Made by a program: the position numbers and the translations under genes
Part shown: positions 37,122 to 45,827 of the stretch, piece by piece
How the letters are laid out: each line of letters starts with the position of its first letter
Numbering within the stretch: position 1 is the stretch's first letter
Notes under the pieces: generated by a model
Database searches by the model: none
Told to the model about the DNA's origin: nothing
The model's input: only the letters and a program-made list of their open reading frames with translations
Assembly (NCBI GenBank): GCA_964404445.1
Contig: CAYOJW010000005.1
Span: forward strand, 62,001 to 126,000
Length of the DNA: 64,000 nt
Reading direction: 5' to 3'
Source: UBA2336 sp964404445
GTDB taxonomy: Bacteria > Bacteroidota > Bacteroidia > Cytophagales > Cyclobacteriaceae

Positions 37122-39047
37122 ATGGCAAATCGCATTGTTTGTTTATTGATTATATTACTTAATGCATCAGCACTTACAGCCCAAATCAAACTACCCCGGC
37201 TGATAAGCGATGGCGCGATTTTGCAACGAAACTCAGAACTTAAACTGTGGGGTTGGGCTTCTCCCGGTGAAACCGTTGAACTGACCTTCAAAAAAAAGAA
37301 ACTGAAAACAAAAGCCGATGCTTCGGGTAACTGGATAATCAAGCTTCCCGCACAACCTGCCGGTGGTCCTTTTGAAATGACCTTCAAAGGCAGAAATGAA
37401 ATCACTGTAAAAAACATTCTCTTTGGCGATGTGTGGTTTTGCAGCGGGCAAAGCAATATGGTGCACCAGATGAATATTCACGATGTAACCTACGCGAAAG
37501 ATATTGCCGAGGCCAACTATCCCGAAATACGCCAGTTTCTTGTTGCCACACGCAACAACCTGCAAGTCCCCGAAACTGACTTACCTTCCGGCTCATGGGA
37601 AGCCGCCATCGGGGATAATGTACGACCGTTTTCTGCCGTAGCTTATTTCTTTGCGCTGAAAATACATGAGAAGTACCGTGTGCCTGTCGGGATAATCAAT
37701 GCGAGTGTAGGCGGCACACCCATCGAAGCATGGACAAGCGAAGAAGGGCTGAAAGATTTTAACGCATTGCTCAATACTATTCAGCAAAACAAAGACACAG
37801 CGTATGTGAACACAGTTAACAGAACCGCAGCAGCGGCCGTAAACAGACCAAAAGGAGAAACAGATTTGGGTCTGACTGCTGACCCGAAATGGTACGACAT
37901 CACGTATCAACCCAAAGGCTGGCGCAGCATCAATATACCCGGGTATTGGGAAGACCAGGGCCTGAAAGACCTGAACGGTGTAGTGTGGTATAGAAAAGAA
38001 ATAGAAGTGCCTGCCTCCATGACCGGCAAACCGGCAAAAGTTTTTCTGGGAAGAATTGTGGATGCCGATGTTTTATACATCAACGGCAAACAGGTTGGCA
38101 ACACCACCTACCAATACCCGCAAAGGCGTTACCCTGTTCCCGCAGATGTATTGAAGCCGGGCAAAAATATTTTTGTGGTAAGAGTTACCAACCATGCGGG
38201 CAAAGGAGGGTTTGTGCCCGATAAGCCTTACTGTTTGTTTGCCGAAAAGGATACAATTGACCTGAAAGGCCATTGGCAATACAAAGTGGGCGATGTTTTT
38301 GCCCCTCGCCCACCGGGGCCTGCTGCCATTGCCGCACAAAGCCAACCCACAGCGTTATACAACGCTATGGTAGCTCCGCTGATTAATTATACCATCAAAG
38401 GAATCCTTTGGTATCAGGGAGAAAGCAATGCCGGAAGGCCGGAAGAATACGCCAAACTGCTTCCCGCACTGGTAGCCGACTGGCGACAGAAATGGAAGCA
38501 GCCAAATGTACCTTTCATCTATGCACAGCTTCCCGGTTTTATGGATTACACGTACCTGCCTTCCGAAAGCAACTGGGCTAAGTTGAGGGAGTCGCAACGA
38601 AAAGCCTTAGCCGTTCCCAACACAGCCATGACCGTAAACATTGACTTGGGCGAATGGAACGACATCCATCCCGACAATAAAAAAGATGTGGGCGAACGAA
38701 TGGCCTTGGCCGCGTTAAAAATTGCTTACCGCGAAAACATTGTTTATTCCGGGCCACTCTATCGTGAAGCAAGCATCGAAGGGAATAAAATTATCCTGTC
38801 GTTTAACCATACCGGGGGCGGTTTGATAACCAATGATGGCGAACCGCTCCGTGAGTTTGCTATTGCCGGGGCCGATAAAAAATTTGAATGGGCGAAAACA
38901 AAAATCGAAGGAGATAAAGTGATTGTTTGGAGTGACAACATTCCAAACCCTCACTATGTACGATACGCATGGGCTGACAACCCCTATGCAAACTTATACA
39001 ACAAGGAAGGGCTGCCTGCTTCTCCGTTTACCACAGAAAATCAATAA
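37122..39047 (+). CDS. SGNH-type acetylesterase (sialate O-acetylesterase/DUF303 family)
   Basis: 641 residues with a signal peptide (1-21). The SASA/DUF303 fold has nucleophile Ser111 in CSGQSNM, the GILWYQGESNAG block, and catalytic Asp514 and His516 in WNDIHPDNKK. A galactose-binding-like beta domain (about 255-385; VVWYRKEIEVP, KPGKNIFVVRVTNH) is inserted in the middle of the hydrolase domain, as in several CAZy acetyl esterases of this type. In this locus it probably deacetylates xylan or xylo-oligosaccharides; the annotation sialate esterase should not be taken literally. Confidence 0.85.
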   Translation: MANRIVCLLIILLNASALTAQIKLPRLISDGAILQRNSELKLWGWASPGETVELTFKKKKLKTKADASGNWIIKLPAQPAGGPFEMTFKGRNEITVKNILFGDVWFCSGQSNMVHQMNIHDVTYAKDIAEANYPEIRQFLVATRNNLQVPETDLPSGSWEAAIGDNVRPFSAVAYFFALKIHEKYRVPVGIINASVGGTPIEAWTSEEGLKDFNALLNTIQQNKDTAYVNTVNRTAAAAVNRPKGETDLGLTADPKWYDITYQPKGWRSINIPGYWEDQGLKDLNGVVWYRKEIEVPASMTGKPAKVFLGRIVDADVLYINGKQVGNTTYQYPQRRYPVPADVLKPGKNIFVVRVTNHAGKGGFVPDKPYCLFAEKDTIDLKGHWQYKVGDVFAPRPPGPAAIAAQSQPTALYNAMVAPLINYTIKGILWYQGESNAGRPEEYAKLLPALVADWRQKWKQPNVPFIYAQLPGFMDYTYLPSESNWAKLRESQRKALAVPNTAMTVNIDLGEWNDIHPDNKKDVGERMALAALKIAYRENIVYSGPLYREASIEGNKIILSFNHTGGGLITNDGEPLREFAIAGADKKFEWAKTKIEGDKVIVWSDNIPNPHYVRYAWADNPYANLYNKEGLPASPFTTENQ

Positions 39048-39051
39048 CTGT

Positions 39052-39070
39052 TATGACTAAAAAACTCAGA
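39052..39070 (+). repeat. 19-bp direct repeat, left copy (remnant of dehydratase gene start)
   Basis: TATGACTAAAAAACTCAGA, identical to 39999-40017, where it includes the first codons of the IlvD-family gene. The left copy lies 4 bases after the esterase stop codon, where the dehydratase gene would begin if the 0.93-kb cassette between were absent. From this ATG the frame reads MTKKLRE and stops after 15 codons. Confidence 0.85.
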
Positions 39071-39103
39071 GAAGATAACACAAAGTCAATGAACAAATAA
39101 AAA

Positions 39104-39547
39104 ATGAAACAGTTTTTTAAAGAACTATTTGAATACGGACATCATTTCAACCAGAAATTGGGGGACGTTTTTGATGAAAGTCCAGACAAGACTTCTGAAA
39201 AAGCAGTAAAGCTATTTAATCACATTTTAAATGCCCATCAAATTTGGAACAACAGAATTGAGTCAAAACAATCAGCTTTTAGTGTTTGGGAAATTCATAA
39301 TGTTCAGGGCTTGAAAAAGATTGACAGAGTAAACTATGAACAGACTTTGCAAATACTTAACAAGTTAGACCTGAACGAAACGATTAACTACGCAAACAGC
39401 AAAGGACAAACTTTTAGCAACAGTATTCGCGATATATTTTTTCATATTATCAATCATTCTACTTATCACAGAGGGCAAATCGCAACCGACTTTAAGCAAA
39501 ACGAACTTGAACCTTTAGTTACAGATTATATTTTCTATAAAAGATAA
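39104..39547 (+). CDS. DinB family protein
   Basis: 147 residues, four-helix bundle. DinB-type metal-binding histidines are visible in LFNHILNAHQIWN (near 38-50) and INHSTYHRGQI (near 115-125). The family includes putative metal-dependent thiol transferases (bacillithiol-linked in some Firmicutes), but most members have no known role. The gene is AT-rich compared with the esterase before it and the dehydratase after it, and lies inside the segment bounded by 19-bp direct repeats, so it appears to be passenger DNA within the xylan locus. Confidence 0.82.
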   Translation: MKQFFKELFEYGHHFNQKLGDVFDESPDKTSEKAVKLFNHILNAHQIWNNRIESKQSAFSVWEIHNVQGLKKIDRVNYEQTLQILNKLDLNETINYANSKGQTFSNSIRDIFFHIINHSTYHRGQIATDFKQNELEPLVTDYIFYKR

Positions 39548-39548
39548 A

Positions 39549-39986
39549 ATGACAACCTTAAAGAGAATACATTTTTACTTCGGACTTGGGATTATCATTC
39601 ATTTTGTTATAACAGGGTTTTTAATGCGACAGAACTATTTTTCGATAGAGCCGCAAGACACCTTAGTAAGAATGATGCTTAGGGCAAATCATATTTATAT
39701 TTTATTCAGCGGGCTTGTTCATTTACTGATCAGCTACTCCCTGCGAGAGAGCAATACAAGCAAACTTTATTTTGTGTCGAGCGGTATTTTGATATTAGCG
39801 ACAGTGGGAATTAACGTGAGTTTTTATATTGACCCGATAAACCATTTAAATCTTGCAACACATTTCATAGAACGAAAAATAACAGGTTATTCTATTCAGG
39901 CATTTTTACTTGGCACAGGACTTCATTTGATCTTACTACAATTTATTACCAGGAAAATCAATGAAAGAAAAGCAGTTCAACCATAA
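39549..39986 (+). CDS. hypothetical integral membrane protein
   Basis: 145 residues with four hydrophobic segments (about 7-25, 47-63, 73-92, 112-132) and short polar loops. It starts 1 base after the DinB stop codon, so the two are translated from one message. I do not recognise the family. Like DinB it is AT-rich and part of the inserted segment. Confidence 0.65.
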   Translation: MTTLKRIHFYFGLGIIIHFVITGFLMRQNYFSIEPQDTLVRMMLRANHIYILFSGLVHLLISYSLRESNTSKLYFVSSGILILATVGINVSFYIDPINHLNLATHFIERKITGYSIQAFLLGTGLHLILLQFITRKINERKAVQP

Positions 39987-39998
39987 AATACTTTGACC

Positions 39999-40017
39999 TA
40001 TGACTAAAAAACTCAGA
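39999..40017 (+). repeat. 19-bp direct repeat, right copy (at the dehydratase start codon)
   Basis: Identical to 39052-39070. It contains the ATG (40000) and first five codons of the dehydratase gene, so the gene remained intact after the insertion. Confidence 0.85.
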
Positions 40018-41715
40018 AGTTACGATTGGTTTGGTAAATCCGATAAAATGGGATTTGTGCATCGCTCATGGTTGCGCAACCAGGGCTACCCGGATGATTA
40101 CTTTCAGGGCAAACCGGTAATCGGGATTTGCAACACATGGTCTGAACTCACGCCCTGCAACGGACACCTGCGCGATTTTGCGGAAATTGTAAAGCGTGGT
40201 GTGCGTGAGGCCGGGGGCTTTCCGTTGGAATTTCCCGTTACTTCTCTTGGCGAAACGATCATGCGCCCTACTACCATGCTGTTCAGAAATCTGGCGAGCA
40301 TGGATGTGGAAGAATCCATCCGCGCCAACCCGATTGACGGAGTGGTGTTGCTTACCGGCTGCGATAAAACCACACCATCCACCGTGATGGGTGCGTGCAG
40401 CGTTGATTTGCCTACGCTTGTTGTTCCGGGCGGCCCGATGCTGAACGGACGCTTTCGCGGGGAGTGCCTCGGTTCAGGCTCGTTCAACTGGATGATAAAA
40501 GAAAAACGGTCGGTAGAAAATTATACTGATGAAGATATCCGCGAAGCGGAAATTGGCTCTGCCCGCAGCCAGGGACATTGCATGTCGATGGGTACGGCTT
40601 CAACGATGGCCTGCATGGTAGAGGCGTTGGGATTAACATTACCGGGCGCTGCCGCAATTCCGGCAGTAGATGCCCGCAAAAAAGTAATGGCGCATCTTTC
40701 CGGCAGACGGATTGTGGAAATGGTAAACGAAGATTTGAAGTTATCAAAAATTCTCACGCGAAAGGCGTTTGAAAATGCCACGGTCATTAATGCGGGTGTG
40801 GGCGGCTCTACCAATTTTTTGATTCACATGCTTGCCATTGCAGGACGTATCGGTGTGGAACTGAATCTTGAAGATTTCGATACGATAGGAAGTAAAATTC
40901 CGTTGCTGGCGAACCTGAAACCTTCCGGCAAATACCTAATGGAAGATTTTTATTATGCAGGCGGACTGCCAGTGGTTATTCACGAACTAAAAAAATATCT
41001 GCATACCGATGCCATTACCGTAAACGGAAAAACCATCGGTGATAATAATGTCAATCCGCCCTGTTACAACCGCGAAGTGATTGCCTCTGCGGATAAACCG
41101 CTTCAACATGAAGCCGGCATTGCGGTGCTGAAAGGAAATCTTTGTGAGAAAGGCGCGATCATAAAACCATCGGCTGCATCAAAAGAGTTGATGAAACATC
41201 GTGGTCGTGCGGTGGTGTTTGAAAGCATGGACGATTACCACCAGCGCATTGACGACCCGGATCTCGACATAGACGAAACCTGTGTAATCGTGTTGAAGCA
41301 GGTAGGCCCGGTGGGCTATCCGGGCATGCCCGAAGTAGGCAATGTTGATTTGCCCGAAAAACTTTTACAAAAAGGCGTTCGTGATATGATACGAATTTCT
41401 GATGGACGCATGAGCGGAACAGCAGGCGGAACAGTGGTGCTTCACATTTCCCCGGAGTCTGCCATTGGCGGTACGCTTGCGTTGGTGAAAGATGGCGACA
41501 TGATTGAATTAGACATTGAAAAGAGAAGGCTGCACCTCGATGTGACCGATGAGGAATTGCAAAAACGAAAAGCAAGCTGGACTCCCCCGCCCCGTGCAAC
41601 CGAACGCGGTTATGTTAAATTTTACATCGACCATGTTCAGCAGGCTGATTTGGGTTGCGACCTTGATTTATTACGGGGCGGTTCGGGTGCAGAGGTGAAG
41701 GGGGATTTGCATTAA
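40000..41715 (+). CDS. IlvD/Edd family dehydratase, probable pentonate (xylonate/arabinonate) dehydratase
   Basis: 571 residues. Dehydrates a sugar acid to a 2-keto-3-deoxy acid using an iron-sulfur cluster. Three cysteines lie at Cys53 (ELTPCN), Cys121 (TGCDKTTPS) and Cys194 (GHCMSMGTA); the spacings of 68 and 73 residues match those I recall for the [2Fe-2S] L-arabinonate dehydratase of Rhizobium (Cys59, 127, 200), which separates it from the amino-acid enzyme IlvD. DGRMSGTAGGTV near 468-479 is the family C-terminal block. With the FAH-family enzyme and GntP permease downstream it suggests oxidative use of pentonates. Substrate is inferred. Confidence 0.87.
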   Translation: MTKKLRSYDWFGKSDKMGFVHRSWLRNQGYPDDYFQGKPVIGICNTWSELTPCNGHLRDFAEIVKRGVREAGGFPLEFPVTSLGETIMRPTTMLFRNLASMDVEESIRANPIDGVVLLTGCDKTTPSTVMGACSVDLPTLVVPGGPMLNGRFRGECLGSGSFNWMIKEKRSVENYTDEDIREAEIGSARSQGHCMSMGTASTMACMVEALGLTLPGAAAIPAVDARKKVMAHLSGRRIVEMVNEDLKLSKILTRKAFENATVINAGVGGSTNFLIHMLAIAGRIGVELNLEDFDTIGSKIPLLANLKPSGKYLMEDFYYAGGLPVVIHELKKYLHTDAITVNGKTIGDNNVNPPCYNREVIASADKPLQHEAGIAVLKGNLCEKGAIIKPSAASKELMKHRGRAVVFESMDDYHQRIDDPDLDIDETCVIVLKQVGPVGYPGMPEVGNVDLPEKLLQKGVRDMIRISDGRMSGTAGGTVVLHISPESAIGGTLALVKDGDMIELDIEKRRLHLDVTDEELQKRKASWTPPPRATERGYVKFYIDHVQQADLGCDLDLLRGGSGAEVKGDLH

Positions 41716-41738
41716 CCTCACCCATAGGCCACGGATTT

Positions 41739-41804
41739 CCATAGCCCACGGTTTAAACCGTGGGCTATGGAAGGAAAACAAACACAAAACCGTTTTAACG
41801 GTTT
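41739..41804. repeat. REP unit upstream of the RAYT gene (two hairpins)
   Basis: A perfect 13-bp-stem palindrome at 41739-41770 (CCATAGCCCACGG, TTTAAA, complement) followed by a second short palindrome at 41787-41804 (AAACCGTTTTAACGGTTT). The same two-hairpin order recurs, in the same orientation, downstream of the transposase gene. Confidence 0.75.
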
Positions 41805-41844
41805 CAATAACAAACAATAATTCATCAACGAATGATAAAATGTT

Positions 41845-42294
41845 ATGCCACATTCATTCAATAAAATATGGATTCATGCTATCTGGGCAACTAAAAACAG
41901 GGCGCCCCTGATCGTATTAAAATCGGAAAAACGGGTTCATGATTATATGCGCGGGCAATTCATTGAAATCGGTTGCCCAGTGAGAATAATCAACGGCATG
42001 CCCGACCATGTGCATTGTTTGTTTTTGCTGAACCCGAAAAAATCCATTTCAGAAGTAATAAAACAGGTCAAGGGAAGCACCTCACATTATATAAATGAAC
42101 AAGACCTGTTGCCCGAAAAATTTGCCTGGCAAACGGGCTATGCCGCGTATTCGGTAAGCGAGTCGGTATTAGAAAAGGTTTTTGAATATATCAGGAATCA
42201 AAAACAACATCATGCAAAAAAGACATTTCAACAGGAATATGACGAATTCCTAAAATTGTATGGATTCTCAACGGAAGAAGAACAAAATGGTTAA
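41845..42294 (+). mobile_element. REP-associated tyrosine transposase (RAYT, IS200/IS605 TnpA-like)
   Basis: 149 residues. A Y1 HUH single-strand transposase: the metal-binding HUH motif is His55-Val-His57 in PDHVHCLF and the nucleophile is Tyr115 in VFEYIRNQKQHH. The opening FNKIWIHAIWATKNR also fits the family. It lacks an accessory TnpB. Being a single-copy gene between two REP units rather than between IS ends marks it as a domesticated RAYT, thought to spread REP sequences. It interrupts the dehydratase-FAH gene pair of the locus. Confidence 0.9.
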
Positions 42295-42303
42295 AACCAT
42301 TTT
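42284..42303 (+). terminator. hairpin over the RAYT stop codon
   Basis: AAAATGGTTAAAACCATTTT with a following T run; the stop codon lies in its loop. It resembles the short AAACCG...CGGTTT hairpin of the REP units and may end the RAYT transcript. Confidence 0.45.
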
Positions 42304-42321
42304 TTAAATGTTGTTATACAT

Positions 42322-42393
42322 TACATAGCCCCGGATTTAAACCCGGGGCTATGTAAACGAAAATAAAAATCACAAAACCGTTTCAACGGTTTT
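42322..42393. repeat. REP unit downstream of the RAYT gene (two hairpins)
   Basis: A near-perfect palindrome at 42322-42355 (TACATAGCCCCGG, ATTTAAA, CCGGGGCTATGTA) and then a short palindrome at 42374-42393 (AAAACCGTTTCAACGGTTTT). The order, spacing and CATAGCCC core match the upstream unit. It ends 12 bases before the FAH-family ATG. Confidence 0.75.
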
Positions 42394-42405
42394 AAAAATA
42401 AAAAC

Positions 42406-43239
42406 ATGAAAATATACAAAACCTCATCCGGCATTGTAGTAGAACACGAAGGCAACTTCTTTCTGCACAAAGAAGACTGGGATAAATTCATCAATGACGA
42501 CAACCTGTTTTCCAAAATTGAAAACCTTACAAAATCGCTTTCACCGATAAACAATGGGAAAGAACTTATTTCCGATGAAATCCTCGCCCCTGTCGGCAAC
42601 CAGGAACTTTGGGCGTGCGGGGTAACCTATCTGCGCAGCAAAGTAGGCAGGCAGGAAGAATCAAAGACTTCGGGCGGTGGTGATTTTTACGCGAAAGTTT
42701 ACGAGGCCGAGCGTCCCGAAGTTTTCTTTAAGGCTACCTCGAACCGCATTGTTGGGCACGGAACGAAAGTCCGCATACGGAAAGATTCTACATGGGACGT
42801 ACCCGAACCGGAACTAACATTAGTCGTTTCTTCATCGGGTAAAATCATAGGTTACACCATCGGCAACGACATGAGTAGTCGAAGCATTGAAGGCGAAAAT
42901 CCTTTGTACCTTCCGCAAGCCAAAACGTATGATGGTTGTGCCGCAGTTGGCCCTTGCATCTATGTTACAGATAAACCGCTCGACAGCAACACTAACATTC
43001 AGCTTGACATTAACCGGGATGGCGCAACTGTATTCATGGAAAGTATCGCCATCAATCAAATGAAAAGAAGCCTTACCGAATTAGTTTCCTTCGTGTACCG
43101 GGAATGTTCTTTTCCACACGGTTGCCTCATCATGACGGGAACGGGAATTGTGCCGCCCAATGATTTCACGCTGCAATCGGGCGATGAAATAAAAATTACC
43201 ATCGACTCTATCGGAACACTCGTGAATACCGTAAACTAA
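42406..43239 (+). CDS. fumarylacetoacetate hydrolase family protein, possible 2-keto-3-deoxy-pentonate dehydratase
   Basis: 277 residues. The FAH fold's metal ligands are visible as Glu134 and Glu136 in WDVPEPELTL and Asp155 in IGNDMSSRS, with the substrate loop QAKTYDGCAAVGP. Besides hydrolases this fold includes 2-keto-3-deoxy-D-arabinonate dehydratase (archaeal KdaD), which has the same ExE...D set and similar length. Next to a pentonate-type dehydratase the latter role, giving 2-ketoglutarate semialdehyde, is attractive. A hydrolase for another acylpyruvate remains possible. Confidence 0.82.
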   Translation: MKIYKTSSGIVVEHEGNFFLHKEDWDKFINDDNLFSKIENLTKSLSPINNGKELISDEILAPVGNQELWACGVTYLRSKVGRQEESKTSGGGDFYAKVYEAERPEVFFKATSNRIVGHGTKVRIRKDSTWDVPEPELTLVVSSSGKIIGYTIGNDMSSRSIEGENPLYLPQAKTYDGCAAVGPCIYVTDKPLDSNTNIQLDINRDGATVFMESIAINQMKRSLTELVSFVYRECSFPHGCLIMTGTGIVPPNDFTLQSGDEIKITIDSIGTLVNTVN

Positions 43240-43249
43240 AACCGTTACC

Positions 43250-44569
43250 ATGCCCCTACTGATTATTGCAGTCGGAATTGCCCTCCAGGTTTTTCTTACC
43301 TACAAAAAAGTAAGTCCGTTTTTATCGTTGCTCATCGTAGCCATTTTTGTCGGCTTGCTGTTGGGCATGGAACCTTCAGCATTAGTAAGCTCCATCGAAA
43401 AAGGTGTGGGTAGCACACTGGGCGGACTGGCGCTGATTATATGTTTGGGAGCCGTGTTGGGTAAACTGTTGGAAAGCAGTGGCGCCATCGGGCAAATCAC
43501 CGCTAACCTCATCAGGCGTTTTGGTGAAAAGCACGTTCAATGGGCCGTGTTGCTTACCGGTTTTCTTGTCGGGTTGCCATTATACTACAATGCGGGTTTC
43601 GTTATACTTGTGCCGCTCGTATTCTCTGTTGCGAAAAGAACAGGTTTGCCTTTGCTCTACATTGCCATCCCAACGGCCGCTTCGCTTTCGGCTACACATT
43701 GTTTTCTTCCGCCCCACCCCGGCCCGGTGGTGTTGGTCAATGCCTTTCATGCCGATCTCGGGCTTACACTTGTTTACGGAATCCTCATTGTTATTCCAAC
43801 GGTGATTATTTCCGGGCCTGTTCTCGGTCGTTTTCTAAAAAATATCGGCAGTAAAATCAATAACACTTCCGCGAACAGCGAACAAACAGAACCGAAAAAC
43901 CCGCCTGCCGTTTTCACAAGTTTTATGATAGCCCTCATGCCCGTGCTGTTGATAAGTATTTCCGTAGTGGTCGATACATTTTTCAAGGGCGATAGTGCAT
44001 GGAATAAAATTATCGCGTTTCTTGGCAACCCGAATATCGCATTGCTCCTTTCCGTGCTCGCGGCCATCGTGCTGTTAGGTTTGAAACGAGGTGAACGTAT
44101 GGACACCATGATGCGATGGCTTGGTGAAGGCATTACCAGCATAGCCATGATCTTGCTCATCATTACAGCCGGTGGTGTTTTGAAACAGGTATTGATCGAT
44201 AGCGGCACCGGTGATTATATCACCGCATTCAGCAGTCAGTGGAAAGTGAACCCGATTTTGTTTGCGTGGGTTATCACCGCACTGTTGCGCGTAACGCTGG
44301 GTTCGGCAACTGTAGCGGGGCTGACTGCAGCCGGTATTGTTGCCCCGCTCGTTCTCAGCGGACAGGTTTCACCTGAGTTAATGGTGCTGTCTGTCGGGGC
44401 AGGAAGTATTTTCGGTTCACATATTAACGACACCGGCTTTTGGATGTTCAAAGAATTTTTTCAACTGTCGCTGAAAGAAACATTCCTGTCATGGACAATG
44501 ATGGAAACGCTCATGTCTGTATTGGGATTGATTGGGGTTTTGATTTTGCAGGTGTTTATTCAATATTAA
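43250..44569 (+). CDS. GntP family gluconate/sugar-acid permease
   Basis: 439 residues and about 12-14 membrane segments. GntP features include the GSTLGGLALIICLGAVLGKLLESSGA block (near 53-78), FLVGLPLYYNAGFVILVPL and ATHCFLPPHPGPV near 149-161, and HINDTGFW near the end. GntP carriers move gluconate and related aldonic or hexuronic acids with protons. Its place after the dehydratase and FAH genes suggests uptake of a pentonate or (methyl)glucuronate. It starts 10 bases after the FAH stop codon. Confidence 0.9.
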   Translation: MPLLIIAVGIALQVFLTYKKVSPFLSLLIVAIFVGLLLGMEPSALVSSIEKGVGSTLGGLALIICLGAVLGKLLESSGAIGQITANLIRRFGEKHVQWAVLLTGFLVGLPLYYNAGFVILVPLVFSVAKRTGLPLLYIAIPTAASLSATHCFLPPHPGPVVLVNAFHADLGLTLVYGILIVIPTVIISGPVLGRFLKNIGSKINNTSANSEQTEPKNPPAVFTSFMIALMPVLLISISVVVDTFFKGDSAWNKIIAFLGNPNIALLLSVLAAIVLLGLKRGERMDTMMRWLGEGITSIAMILLIITAGGVLKQVLIDSGTGDYITAFSSQWKVNPILFAWVITALLRVTLGSATVAGLTAAGIVAPLVLSGQVSPELMVLSVGAGSIFGSHINDTGFWMFKEFFQLSLKETFLSWTMMETLMSVLGLIGVLILQVFIQY

Positions 44570-44581
44570 AAAGTCATAGCC

Positions 44582-45706
44582 GTGAAATACATAAAAATTA
44601 TCTTCCTTGGTTTTACATTGGTCTTTTGCCAGTGTGCAAATAAACCAAACGGCTTAAATGAGTGGCCTGAAGAAGCATCACCGGAAACCATCGGAAAAAA
44701 GGTTTCAGAGTTATTTTTGCAATCACCGCACGGATATTACAACAGTCCGGGTGTAAAGCCTCATATCCCCTATTTTGAAGTATGCACGTGGTATGGCGCG
44801 CTGACTTTTGCCAAGGAAATTGAAGATGGGGATTTGGTGAAAAAATTAGAAGAACGGTTTGAGCCGCTTTTCCATGAAGAATCGGAACTGATACCTGCCG
44901 CCAATCATGTTGACTATAATGTATTTGGCGCATTAGCCCTTGAATTGTATCTCCAAACCCAGGACATAAAATATCTGGAATTGGGAATGCCATACGCAGA
45001 CAAGCAATGGACTATACCCGGTGATTCAACGCTTACCGAACGCGCCATCAACTATCACGAACAGGGTTACTCCTGGCAGACCCGATTGTGGATTGACGAT
45101 ATGTATATGATTACCATGATACAATCGCAGGCGTACAGGGTTACGGGCGATAAAAAATACATAGACCGGGCAGCAAAGGAAATGGTGTTTTATCTTGAAA
45201 CCTTGCAACAATCCAACGGTTTGTTCTATCATGCACCCGGAGTTCCTTTCTTTTGGGGGCGCGGCAACGGGTGGATGGCAGCAGGCATGACAGAGTTGCT
45301 CCGTGCGTTGCCAACAGATAATCCTGACCGGCCGCGCATCATGGAAGGTTATAAAAAAATGATGGAAACGCTTCTCCTCTACCAAACCGAAGACGGAGCA
45401 TGGCGGCAGCTTGTAGATGACCCTGAATCATGGAAAGAATCTTCCTGCACCGGCATGTTTACTTATGCTATGATTAGCGGTGTGAAGAACGGCTGGCTGA
45501 ATAAAGTACAATACGAAGAAGCCGCACGGAAAGGCTGGCTGGCATTGGTATCATTCATCAATGAAAAAGGCGAAGTGCAGGAAGTCTGCGAGGGTACAGG
45601 CACAAAAAACGACCGGCAACATTATTACGATCGCCAAAGAATAACAGGCGATTTTCACGGACAAGCCCCGGTGTTGTGGTGTGCAACGGCATTGATTAGG
45701 GAGTAG
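44582..45706 (+). CDS. GH105 family unsaturated uronyl hydrolase
   Basis: 374 residues beginning at a GTG codon; the N-terminus (MKYIKIIFLGFTLVFCQC) is an export signal with Cys16 or Cys18 as possible lipid sites. The six-hairpin fold of YteR/YesR-like enzymes is indicated by RLWIDDMYM near 168-176 (acidic catalytic pair), WGRGNGWMAAGMTELL near 221-236, and SSCTGMFTYAMI near 296-307. GH105 enzymes remove 4,5-unsaturated galacturonyl or glucuronyl residues left by lyases. No lyase was seen in the window, so its partner is unknown. Confidence 0.87.
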   Translation: MKYIKIIFLGFTLVFCQCANKPNGLNEWPEEASPETIGKKVSELFLQSPHGYYNSPGVKPHIPYFEVCTWYGALTFAKEIEDGDLVKKLEERFEPLFHEESELIPAANHVDYNVFGALALELYLQTQDIKYLELGMPYADKQWTIPGDSTLTERAINYHEQGYSWQTRLWIDDMYMITMIQSQAYRVTGDKKYIDRAAKEMVFYLETLQQSNGLFYHAPGVPFFWGRGNGWMAAGMTELLRALPTDNPDRPRIMEGYKKMMETLLLYQTEDGAWRQLVDDPESWKESSCTGMFTYAMISGVKNGWLNKVQYEEAARKGWLALVSFINEKGEVQEVCEGTGTKNDRQHYYDRQRITGDFHGQAPVLWCATALIRE

Positions 45707-45827
45707 GACTTTGCCATAATTAGGGGTATTTGTTTAGTTTTGGTGCATATATAAACGAGTTAGCTGCAAGGCATCAAGAAAAAATCGGTTGACAGAAAAA
45801 GACGATTAAATTTTTAAATAGACACTC

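Noticed and set aside
37122..39047. A true sialate O-acetylesterase and sialic acid pathway
   Set aside because: No sialidase, NanA or NanE genes are present; the xylan context points to deacetylation of xylan.
41159..41599. 146-codon open frame antisense to the dehydratase
   Set aside because: The sense strand has clear IlvD-family motifs throughout; the antisense product shows none.
41739..42393. CRISPR-like array around the RAYT gene
   Set aside because: Only two palindromic units flank a gene; there are no regular spacers and no cas genes anywhere in the window.
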